From Rhizobium sp. Q54 (GTDB lineage: Bacteria; Pseudomonadota; Alphaproteobacteria; Rhizobiales; Beijerinckiaceae), in NCBI GenBank assembly GCA_945903655.1, contig CAMDOY010000182.1:1-7165 (forward strand): a DNA stretch of 7,165 nt, given 5' to 3'. Positions 1 through 4,205 of this stretch are shown here, piece by piece. The notes beneath the pieces are model-generated. The model made no database searches. It saw nothing but the letters and a program-made list of their open reading frames with translations, and was not told where the DNA came from. Both the position numbers and the translations under genes were made by a program. Position 1 is the stretch's first letter. Each line of letters opens with the position of its first letter.

Positions 1-168
1 TATCAAATTCCGCTGCCCGCCGTTGTGGTGGTAACCCCCGCTGCCGCCGCCGTGACCGCTCCAATACAGCGGCAACTAGCGATGGAAGTGGCAGCGGACG
101 GAAATGTCTGGCGCGCCATCAGACGTTCATTCACAGAACATCTTGAGCATAGAAACAAGCACTGTTGA
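1..168 (+). CDS. C-terminal fragment of an unknown protein cut by the window edge
   Basis: Frame 1 is open from the first base to a TGA at 166-168, giving 55 residues with no start inside the window. The visible part begins with a hydrophobic Val/Ala/Pro-rich stretch. It ends in a charged tail containing NVWRAIRRSFTEHLEHRNK, which could form a basic amphipathic helix. The first 60 bases have GC-rich third positions, unlike the AT-richer DNA that follows, so the gene may have a different origin from its neighbours. I do not recognise the protein. A 38-codon minus-strand frame overlaps it, but its composition is less protein-like. The call rests only on the open frame and the residue pattern. 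Confidence 0.45.
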   Translation, partial: YQIPLPAVVVVTPAAAAVTAPIQRQLAMEVAADGNVWRAIRRSFTEHLEHRNKHC

Positions 169-238
169 GATGAGCTGACCGATCCATAAATTTCGATAAT
201 TCAACTGACTTAAGGTAACGTGCTTCGCCATCCAGCGG

Positions 239-270
239 CTGAGTTGACGAACCTCTCCCCTCTGAGTTGA
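239..270 (+). repeat. Direct repeat CTGAGTTGA, two copies
   Basis: CTGAGTTGA occurs at 239-247 and 262-270, start to start 23 bp, close to two helical turns. A related inverted TCAACTGA lies at 201-208. A perfect TTGACA hexamer follows at 275-280, about 110 bp before the next gene. The spacing would suit a pair of operator half-sites for the gene at 391, but the -10 region 17 bp after that hexamer is poor (AGTTAT), so the regulatory role is inferred. Confidence 0.35.
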
Positions 271-390
271 TTTTTTGACACTCAATTGATGCCTTCAAGT
301 TATCGAAGGGCAATTATTTTGCTCTTTGTCATAAAATTAGGCAGCGCCCATCCGTTAGTTGTTTATGAATTGCTACAGGAGGGCATATTG

Positions 391-651
391 ATGCTCGACA
401 TCAAATCTGAGCTTGGGACCAAGCTTCCCCAAAAAGCTAATACTGAAAACGCACCACGTCTCCAACAGGCTCAGGTAGCGGAGAAGACCGCTGTCAAGAC
501 AGGAGTGATGGTCACTTTGACAGCCGAGACTTTGATAATGAGCCGTGAATTACAGGCCATTCAAAGCGATCCTGCCTTGGAGCCACAAGCCCGCGCTGAA
601 GCTTCCGATAAGCTTCGACGGCTGGCTCTGAAGATTTATGGTGGTGGCTAA
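391..651 (+). CDS. Hypothetical 86-aa protein
   Basis: The ATG at 391 is preceded by AGGAGGG at 377-383 with a 7-nt gap, an excellent ribosome binding site. It is therefore preferred over an upstream TTG at 286 in the same frame. The product starts MLDIKSELGTKLPQK and has no obvious membrane segment. Its middle is rich in Ala, Thr and Val (residues about 25-50). Its C-terminal half is charged and probably helical, with DPALEPQARAEASDKLRR before a short Gly tail. I do not recognise a family. It is the only complete plus-strand gene in the accessory half. Six bases after its stop begins the relic of a gene on the other strand, so this locus lies at an old recombination joint. Regulation is unknown; repeats and a TTGACA lie 110-150 bp upstream. 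Confidence 0.7.
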   Translation: MLDIKSELGTKLPQKANTENAPRLQQAQVAEKTAVKTGVMVTLTAETLIMSRELQAIQSDPALEPQARAEASDKLRRLALKIYGGG

Positions 652-657
652 TCTCAA

Positions 658-719
658 GGCTGCTTGATGCCGTCAGGATCTTTCACCCAACGACGGACCA
701 GCACGGTGAAAGCTGGATC
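658..719 (-). pseudogene. Remnant of a paralog of the 147-aa gene at 1887-2330
   Basis: These 62 bases align without gaps to 2149-2210; I count 54 matches by eye. Read on the minus strand they encode DPAFTVLVRRWVKDPDGIKQ plus a Pro, matching residues 41-61 of the 147-aa protein with one difference (Ala for Ser). Most base changes are therefore synonymous, so the fragment diverged while it was still under protein selection and was truncated later. Similarity stops abruptly at both ends: a TGA follows at 656-654, and upstream the frame reads only a few unrelated codons to a TAG at 746-744. The right edge of the relic falls 6 bp after the stop of the 86-aa gene. Confidence 0.8.
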
Positions 720-739
720 TCCAATACGGTGAAAACGCA

Positions 740-752
740 CGTTCTAAGAACG
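740..752. repeat. Perfect 6-bp inverted repeat with one central base
   Basis: CGTTCT and AGAACG flank a single A. The site lies between the stop of the 157-aa gene and the gene remnant. A TTGACA sits on the minus strand at 762-757, so the palindrome falls in the spacer of a possible old promoter for the deleted gene. It could be an operator or a chance palindrome. Confidence 0.35.
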
Positions 753-773
753 AAATTGTCAATCATCAATATC

Positions 774-1247
774 TCATCGGAGGGGTGTCCGACGGGTTGT
801 CTTTGCAGATCGTCTTTGTCGCCAAGCCTTGTCCTTGGTTGCGAGTTCTTCTGCATTGTCGGTAAATAAGGAGAGAGCTTCGTAACGTAACGCCACGCCA
901 AGTTCGCCAATAAAATGACTGACCAACCCTCGCACTCCTTCTTGGGCAGCGCTTTCAATCGGAAATGAGTGCCATTCATTTTGTCGCAGGTCGAAATCTC
1001 TAACCAGTTGGTTCTCTAATTCGGTGATACTTTCAAGGAAAATGCCGTATTTCGCTCTTGCAACATCAAGCGGCGGCTGGTCGTTCTGATCGCCTGCTGT
1101 AATAAGTTGCTCACGGAAGACATTCAGAAATGCGGTTTTGAGTGAAGGGAGCCGAATATCCGCATAAGTTTTAATAACGGAGAGCATTTGGCTCCCAGCT
1201 TCTTCGCCTAGGGTATAAAGCGTTATAGCTGTGGTTTTCTTGTCCAT
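774..1247 (-). CDS. Hypothetical 157-aa helical protein
   Basis: The product starts MDKKTTAITLYTLGEEAGSQ and appears soluble and mostly alpha-helical, with charged amphipathic stretches such as IFLESITELENQLVRDFDLRQ around residues 72-94. It ends in a strongly basic tail (WRQRRSAKTTRRTPLR) that could bind nucleic acid. No transmembrane segment or family motif is recognised. The ATG at 1247 is chosen because GAGGTG lies 9 nt upstream and because a strong promoter (-35 at 1302-1297, -10 at 1279-1274) would start the transcript near 1267. That leaves no room for the TTG at 1268 to be used. The gene has its own promoter although another minus-strand gene ends 84 bp upstream. It probably belongs to the integrated element; its role is unknown. 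Confidence 0.7.
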   Translation of the reverse strand: MDKKTTAITLYTLGEEAGSQMLSVIKTYADIRLPSLKTAFLNVFREQLITAGDQNDQPPLDVARAKYGIFLESITELENQLVRDFDLRQNEWHSFPIESAAQEGVRGLVSHFIGELGVALRYEALSLFTDNAEELATKDKAWRQRRSAKTTRRTPLR

Positions 1248-1273
1248 AGCACGCTGCACCTCGATCAACCTAA

Positions 1274-1302
1274 ATGTTAATCCCCTGATTTAATTATGTC
1301 AA
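1274..1302 (-). promoter_or_regulatory. Sigma-70 type promoter of the 157-aa gene
   Basis: TTGACA (1302-1297, perfect -35) and TAACAT (1279-1274, -10 with 4 of 6 consensus bases) are separated by 17 bp. Transcription would start near 1267, about 20 nt before the ATG at 1247. The DNA around the site is AT-rich, with an A-tract just upstream of the -35. Confidence 0.7.
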
Positions 1303-1331
1303 AAAAAGTATTTCGGACGGAGATAAATTGA

Positions 1332-1550
1332 CTATTGTTGGAGTTCGGATTTACCTGGTGGGCGCAAAGCTGCCAGATAGTCGCGCCTTGTATCAACACG
1401 GTTTTGGGAGATTGAGAACCGCTTGAATGCGGTTTCATACCAAGCGTCGTCCGTGGATTTCGTTTTAATTTTGAGCTTTTCTTTGGGGCTTGGCGTATTC
1501 GCCTTTATTGGTGCTGATTTTAGCGTCACGACGTTTTTCTTGGCAGTCAC
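1332..1550 (-). CDS. Hypothetical basic 72-aa protein
   Basis: The preferred start is GTG 1550, because GGGGGAG at 1565-1559 sits 8 nt before it. A GTG at 1559 overlaps that site and is less likely. The first half is Lys-rich and low in complexity (KEKLKIKTK), probably disordered. The second half, DDAWYETAFKRFSISQNRVDTRRDYLAALR, looks like a folded helical segment with aromatic and basic residues. No family is recognised. It could be a small nucleic-acid-binding or phage-type accessory protein, but that is only inference from composition. It lies in the same direction as the 157-aa gene, with 84 bp and a separate promoter between them. A 36-codon frame starting at ATGATG (about 1578) overlaps its 5' half and is considered less likely. 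Confidence 0.5.
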   Translation of the reverse strand: MTAKKNVVTLKSAPIKANTPSPKEKLKIKTKSTDDAWYETAFKRFSISQNRVDTRRDYLAALRPPGKSELQQ

Positions 1551-1886
1551 GATACTCACTCCCCCGAACCATCATTCCTTTTTTCCCACGGCGATAATCG
1601 ATTGGCAAGTGCGTGAACAAGCGTATTATTTCGGTTTATCAATGGGCTATTTCGCAGCAACATAAGCTTCTAGCTCACTGCGGGTACGTGACGCCCTCGC
1701 AGTCTGAGCACACTTAGATCAAGGCAGGTTTTGTAACCGATATCCAGATTTTGGATGCGGATTTGATCAAAGCCATCACAAGCTTGGGTGTGTGGTAACC
1801 GACATAAGAGGGTTTCAACAGGGGAGAACGACGCCCCAACAGTGGTTACTGCCGAGGCGACTATGAGTTCGAAATAGAACTCTCAA
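1551..1886. other. 336-bp gap without a convincing gene
   Basis: The gap lies upstream of the 72-aa gene and downstream of the 147-aa gene, both on the minus strand. It holds two GTAACCGA repeats and a short inverted repeat ATCCA-GATTT-TGGAT at 1742-1756. A second inverted repeat, GAGTTC-gaaata-GAACTC, lies at 1865-1882, four bases past the stop of the 147-aa gene; it has no T-tract and so is at best a weak terminator. A 26-codon open stretch at 1718-1795 ending in TAA reads like protein but lacks a start codon, so it may be a gene relic. No RNA gene was seen. Confidence 0.5.
1733..1805 (+). repeat. GTAACCGA(T/C)AT direct repeat
   Basis: GTAACCGATAT at 1733-1743 and GTAACCGACAT at 1795-1805 differ at one base and are 62 bp apart. 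The reverse form GGTTAC occurs again at 1844-1849. Three related sites in 120 bp of non-coding DNA could be protein-binding sites or residual iterons, but two long copies are too few to call an origin. Confidence 0.35.
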
Positions 1887-2330
1887 CTAAGCCGCCTTCT
1901 TCGCCCCAGACACCCCACGCCCACAAACAGCGCCGCTAGCAGCCTCCAGAGCACCATCAAGCTCACCAGCCTTAGCAGCGGCTATTAAGGTCGTCAGAAC
2001 AGCCTCCAGCCGCCCTAGAGCCCCAACGACGATCCCTGGCTTGCCTTTTTCGACCTCAAGGGTCTTCAAGCCATTCTTTAGCACAAGCACGATACTGCCA
2101 GCTCCATCAGCCTTCCACCAAGGCTTCACCCGCCTGTGCCGATCCACGGGCTGCTTGATACCGTCAGGATCTTTCACCCAGCGGCGGACCAAAACAGTGA
2201 AGGATGGATCGCTAGCCAGCTTCTGTTGCTCTTCGAGGCGGTCGATCAGCCGTTGACGGCGAACCAGCTTTGGATTTCGAGCAATCTGCTGGGGAGCGAC
2301 AGTGAAAGTCAGGGACTTCAGGTGTGCCAT
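1887..2330 (-). CDS. Small 147-aa protein, possibly DUF6641 family
   Basis: The ATG at 2330 has AGGAG (2343-2339) about 8 nt upstream; longer reading frames to 2375 have no such site. An N-terminal segment (MAHLKSLTFTVAPQQIARNP) is followed by a charged helix with RRQRLIDRLEEQQKLA around 24-39. The core, residues 41-115, includes FTVLVRRWVKDPDGIKQPVDRHRR, KPWW and EVEKGKPGIVVGALGRL. The Ala/Gly-rich tail ends KKAA. From memory the core resembles proteins annotated DUF6641, of unknown function and often found in mobile DNA; I could not verify this. A relic of a second copy lies at 658-719, so the family duplicated or was exchanged within this element. The gene lies 109 bp beyond the putative C4 target, on the same strand, so read-through past the C4 terminator would reach it. 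Confidence 0.8.
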   Translation of the reverse strand: MAHLKSLTFTVAPQQIARNPKLVRRQRLIDRLEEQQKLASDPSFTVLVRRWVKDPDGIKQPVDRHRRVKPWWKADGAGSIVLVLKNGLKTLEVEKGKPGIVVGALGRLEAVLTTLIAAAKAGELDGALEAASGAVCGRGVSGAKKAA

Positions 2331-2451
2331 TGTGCTGTCTCCTATCGAATGGACAGCCAATCCAGATAAACACATTATTGAAAAAAGTAAAGGAGTATTT
2401 TCCTCGTGAGATCGAAAGCCTGATCCAAGTCGGTTGGATTGGTGAGGAGCA

Positions 2452-2468
2452 GATTTCGATCAGAACCC
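2452..2468 (-). promoter_or_regulatory. Putative target site of the C4-like antisense RNA, copy 1
   Basis: On the minus strand the site reads GGGTTCTGATCGAAATC. Its GGGTTC (2468-2463) is complementary to GAACCC in the RNA linker (2531-2526). Its TCGAAATC (2459-2452) is complementary to GATTTCGA in the RNA apical loop (2557-2550). The order of both segments allows simultaneous antiparallel pairing. The site begins 18 bases beyond the RNA terminator on the same strand, where C4-type target sequences lie in P1 and P4. Pairing is inferred from sequence only. Confidence 0.55.
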
Positions 2469-2486
2469 AGAAAAGTGCCAGTAGCG

Positions 2487-2518
2487 AAAAAAAACCCGCC
2501 CGTTTTTCCCGAGCGGGG
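2487..2518 (-). terminator. Strong intrinsic terminator at the 3' end of the C4-like RNA
   Basis: On the minus strand CCCGCTCG pairs with CGGGCGGG (8 bp, one G-U pair) around a 7-base loop, followed directly by eight T residues (2494-2487). It insulates the downstream 147-aa gene from transcription started upstream. Confidence 0.9.
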
Positions 2519-2590
2519 CTGGGCAGGGTTCGAAGGCGGGAGGATTGCTTCGAAATCGAATCGCCTAGCCCTACCAACGTAGCCGATAGA
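2487..2590 (-). ncRNA. Candidate C4-type antisense RNA
   Basis: The minus strand can fold as follows. GGGCT (2571-2567) faces AGCCC (2520-2516) as a closing helix. AGGCG (2566-2562) pairs with CGCCT (2538-2534). Inside this, GATT and AATC close a 12-base apical loop that exposes GATTTCGA. The linker 2533-2521 exposes GAACCC, and a terminator hairpin with eight U residues ends the RNA. Both exposed segments match the element at 2468-2452. C4 RNAs of P1/P7 and the CI RNA of P4 have this design: two antisense segments in an RNA cut from the same transcript they silence, repressing antirepressor or replication genes. The reading frame through it (PSPAREKRAGFF) resembles spurious ORFs I recall from such loci. 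The 5' end is a guess, and Rfam membership (C4 family, RF01695 from memory) is unchecked. Confidence 0.65.
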
Positions 2591-2652
2591 GACAATGTGT
2601 CAATTGAAGTAGACAATTATTGAACACGCCGCACGCCATATGTAAATCGAAC

Positions 2653-2723
2653 TTTACGACCAACGGATGATTTTGGCGCAGCCTATGGGTAACTGCTGAT
2701 TTTTACGTCGTAAAAAACGTAAA
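2653..2723. promoter_or_regulatory. Operator-like cluster of TTTACG/CGTAAA hexamers
   Basis: TTTACG occurs at 2653-2658 and 2702-2707, and CGTAAA at 2709-2714 and 2718-2723. The middle two form a near-perfect palindrome, TTTTTACG-T-CGTAAAAA (2700-2716). The first copy also pairs with GTAAA at 2642-2646. Four copies in 71 bp of non-coding DNA, 60-130 bp upstream of the C4-like RNA, suggest a repressor binding region. The cognate repressor is not in the window. Confidence 0.45.
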
Positions 2724-2760
2724 TTGCGCGCCTATTGTAAAGATTAAGATGATCATTTCT

Positions 2761-2792
2761 GACAGTAAACGGACTGTCGATAAGCTTATCGA
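2761..2792. repeat. Two adjacent palindromes
   Basis: GACAG (2761-2765) and CTGTC (2774-2778) form a 5-bp inverted repeat with an 8-base spacer. It abuts a perfect 16-bp palindrome TCGATAAGCTTATCGA (2777-2792). The pair lies between the hexamer cluster and the end of the membrane-protein gene. It may be an operator or recombination site; no T-tract follows on either strand, which argues against a terminator. Confidence 0.5.
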
Positions 2793-2832
2793 AAAGGGAG
2801 GCGATCTTGGTCTGTGATTTAGGACCCAACCA

Positions 2833-2849
2833 ATTTCGATCAGAACCCA
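2833..2849 (-). repeat. Second exact copy of the 17-bp target motif
   Basis: These 17 bases are identical to 2453-2469 on the same strand; identity ends at both borders. The copy contains the TGA stop (2842-2840) and last codons of the 78-aa gene. It can pair with the C4-like RNA almost as well as copy 1; only the end pair changes to G-U. The gene upstream is therefore a potential second target. Confidence 0.75.
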
Positions 2850-3076
2850 AAGAAATATCCGTTGCCCAGAGCCACGGCGACCCCAACTAGCGCTAAGCAC
2901 AATGCTGCTTGGGTGAAAACCATTAGCTTATCGACCCACGGCTTTCGTTTATGGGCTGTGATGCTGTCATCAGCTTTCGAGAGCTGGAAGCCTTCGTAGA
3001 CCAGATAGACGAACAACACGCCAAGAAAGCCGTTAGCGACCAAAGCGGCTATTAGAGTTGTTTGCCCGAACTCCAT
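2840..3076 (-). CDS. Small two-helix inner-membrane protein, 78 aa
   Basis: Two hydrophobic segments, residues about 7-27 (TLIAALVANGFLGVLFVYLVY) and 52-71 (FTQAALCLALVGVAVALGNG), are joined by a charged loop (QLSKADDSITAHKRKPWVDK). By the positive-inside rule, the basic loop suggests both termini face the periplasm. The ATG at 3076 is chosen because a modest GGA lies 8 nt upstream; a GTG directly before it is a weaker alternative. No family is recognised. The two-helix size is seen among phage holins and small membrane toxins, but nothing specific supports either. It is the element gene nearest the tRNA. The 17-bp motif covers its stop codon, so its mRNA may be a partner of the antisense RNA. 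A weak partial resemblance of sequence beside target copy 1 to its last codons (ending SGF-stop versus FGF-stop) hints at a duplicated 3' end. Confidence 0.65.
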   Translation of the reverse strand: MEFGQTTLIAALVANGFLGVLFVYLVYEGFQLSKADDSITAHKRKPWVDKLMVFTQAALCLALVGVAVALGNGYFFGF

Positions 3077-3262
3077 CACGAATTTCCATTTTCACGTATC
3101 GCTATCAGCATCCGACCCAATCAGGTTCTGGGCAAGTAGTTATAGCTGGCGCTTGATATTGATGGATAGCGAGCCGTTTTTTTGAACGATAGTGGGAGGC
3201 TGACACCTAGCCGACGGGAGCTTCAAAATCTGACTGGAAGCGGATTTCGGACCCGACTTGGA

Positions 3263-3321
3263 GTTTATAACGGTTTATAACTTTTTGAGCCCCGCCGTAG
3301 GGGTCCAAAAAAGCTATAAAC
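3263..3321. repeat. Long imperfect palindrome plus GTTTATAAC repeats beside the tRNA
   Basis: The arms 3273-3293 and 3300-3321 can be aligned as GTTTATAAC, T-tract, GAGCCCC and its near complement. They have three substitutions and one extra base around the centre GCCGTA. A further direct copy of GTTTATAAC lies at 3263-3271, so the 9-mer occurs twice direct and once inverted (as GTTTATAGC). The T-runs lie 5' of the GC stem on both strands, so this is not an ordinary intrinsic terminator. It starts 25 bp from the tRNA 3' end, where integrase or excisionase sites of tRNA-integrating elements are found. Confidence 0.7.
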
Positions 3322-3337
3322 TGTAAGGTAAGTCGTT

Positions 3338-3430
<93 letters not shown>

Positions 3431-3459
3431 GCCAGCGGTCAAGCACCGCGAGCGAGCGG

Positions 3460-3488
3460 GGTGTAGCAAAGGTCCCCCCCTATGTCCA
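3460..3488 (-). promoter_or_regulatory. Candidate promoter of tRNA-Lys
   Basis: TGGACA (3488-3483) and TACACC (3465-3460) are 17 bp apart, with a G-run in the spacer. Transcription would begin about 30 nt before the mature tRNA. The -10 is a poor match to the E. coli consensus but is the kind often seen before stable RNA genes in alphaproteobacteria. Confidence 0.45.
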
Positions 3489-3592
3489 GCGCCTTGCGAA
3501 AGATAATGCGTTTAAGCCCTGCGATGATAGCGCCGCCAAGACAGCCTAGCGCAGCAACCCATGCCAACAGGCGCGCAATCGCATTGTGGAGA

Positions 3593-3609
3593 ACCCTGCG
3601 CAGCAGGGT
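3593..3609. repeat. Hairpin after the lipoprotein gene
   Basis: ACCCTGC and GCAGGGT flank a 3-base loop GCA, 47 bp beyond the stop of the lipoprotein gene. There is no T-tract on either strand, so it is a stable 3' structure, not a clear intrinsic terminator. Confidence 0.45.
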
Positions 3610-3655
3610 CCTGGCGCCAGCCACAGGCCAAGATCCTGCGGGCCAGATCTGCGTC

Positions 3656-4093
3656 TCAACTCTGCGGTGCGGGCTTACGTGGCTTGGGCGGCGCGCGCGT
3701 TGCCACTGGCGGGGGAGGAACAGGCCTCAGGGTGACCGACACCGGATTGGGCACATGCTCCAGGGTCGCGCCTGTATAGGCGTCGGCGCCCATGCCGATG
3801 ATTCCGCCAATCAGCACATTGCCCGCAAAACCCGCTGCGCCATTTCCCGCGATCTGGGTCTTCACCGGCACCTGCTCTTCAATGAAGCCAGGCTTCGAAA
3901 TGATGACGGTGAATTCATCCTTGCGAGACACCTGCAGGGTGCAGGGGGTGATGCAGGTTGGCCCCATGGAGGTGCGCACATCCGCACCTGACGGATCGGA
4001 CACGATCTGCAGCTGATCCGTTGTGCCCCGGGTGATGGTCGCGCAGCCTGAGAGGGCGAGACCGGCGACGACGCTTACAAAAACTCTGATCAT
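3656..4093 (-). CDS. PEGA-domain-like lipoprotein, 145 aa
   Basis: The N-terminus MIRVFVSVVAGLALSGC is a lipoprotein signal peptide with lipobox L14-S15-G16-C17, so the mature protein should be lipid-anchored in the envelope. Residues about 27-75 carry the PEGA-like pattern: IVSDPSGADV, then GPTCITPCTLQVSRKDEFTV and ISKPGF. A Gly-rich stretch with GGIIGMGADAYTGATLEHVPNPVSVTL and a Pro-rich tail follow, as in many alphaproteobacterial proteins of this type. The start at 4093 is chosen because AAGGA (4106-4102) lies 8 nt upstream and the signal peptide begins cleanly there; in-frame ATGs upstream would spoil it. Specific function is unknown; PEGA-type domains are thought to act in the cell surface. 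It is separated from leuA by a terminator and so should be transcribed independently, from a start between 4094 and 4151. Confidence 0.88.
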   Translation of the reverse strand: MIRVFVSVVAGLALSGCATITRGTTDQLQIVSDPSGADVRTSMGPTCITPCTLQVSRKDEFTVIISKPGFIEEQVPVKTQIAGNGAAGFAGNVLIGGIIGMGADAYTGATLEHVPNPVSVTLRPVPPPPVATRAPPKPRKPAPQS

Positions 4094-4151
4094 GCAATCC
4101 ATCCTTGAGACGAGATCACATGAGCTTAACAATTTAATGGCCATGCGCCAC

Positions 4152-4180
4152 AAAAAAACAGCGGACCTTTCGGCCCGCTG
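4152..4180 (-). terminator. Intrinsic terminator of leuA
   Basis: On the minus strand CAGCGGGCC pairs with GGTCCGCTG (9 bp, one G-U pair) around a GAAA tetraloop, followed by seven T residues (4158-4152). It begins 25 bp beyond the leuA stop codon. Confidence 0.95.
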
Positions 4181-4205
4181 CTCAAAACCTCGAAAATCCG
4201 CAGGA

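Larger units (their letters stand above)
2331..2839. other. 509-bp regulatory region without a protein gene
   Basis: No convincing coding sequence is found on either strand here. In minus-strand order it contains one end of the 17-bp repeat, a pair of palindromes, a cluster of TTTACG hexamers, the C4-like RNA with its terminator, the first target copy and the leader of the 147-aa gene. Such a dense set of operators and antisense RNA is typical of an immunity or switch region of a temperate phage or satellite. I found no confident promoter for the RNA; a TTGACA at 2603-2598 lacks a good -10. Confidence 0.6.

Noticed and set aside
131..313. 60-codon minus-strand frame with TTG start
   Set aside because: It overlaps the partial plus-strand gene, has no ribosome binding site and shows no recognisable features.
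1423..1665. 80-codon hydrophobic plus-strand frame
   Set aside because: It is the complement of the Lys-rich minus-strand gene, which gives Phe/Leu-rich nonsense on the other strand, and it lacks a ribosome binding site.
2212..2616. 134-codon minus-strand frame through the C4-like RNA
   Set aside because: It crosses a strong terminator and overlaps the 147-aa gene in another frame; such frames are common artefacts over C4-type RNAs.
2324..2623. 99-codon plus-strand frame opposite the C4-like RNA
   Set aside because: It overlaps the structured RNA and terminator, and has no convincing ribosome binding site.
2807..2890. 27-codon plus-strand frame starting TTG after AGGGAGG
   Set aside because: The ribosome-binding-like site is good, but the frame is tiny, uses TTG and overlaps the membrane-protein gene on the other strand; not enough support.
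3281..3312. Reading the palindrome beside the tRNA as a bidirectional terminator
   Set aside because: On both strands the T-run precedes the GC stem and an A-run follows it, opposite to an intrinsic terminator.
3439..3624. 61-codon minus-strand frame between the lipoprotein gene and the tRNA
   Set aside because: It has a GTG start, no clear ribosome binding site, and its end runs through the likely tRNA promoter. The hydrophobic segment is suggestive, but composition alone can explain it.
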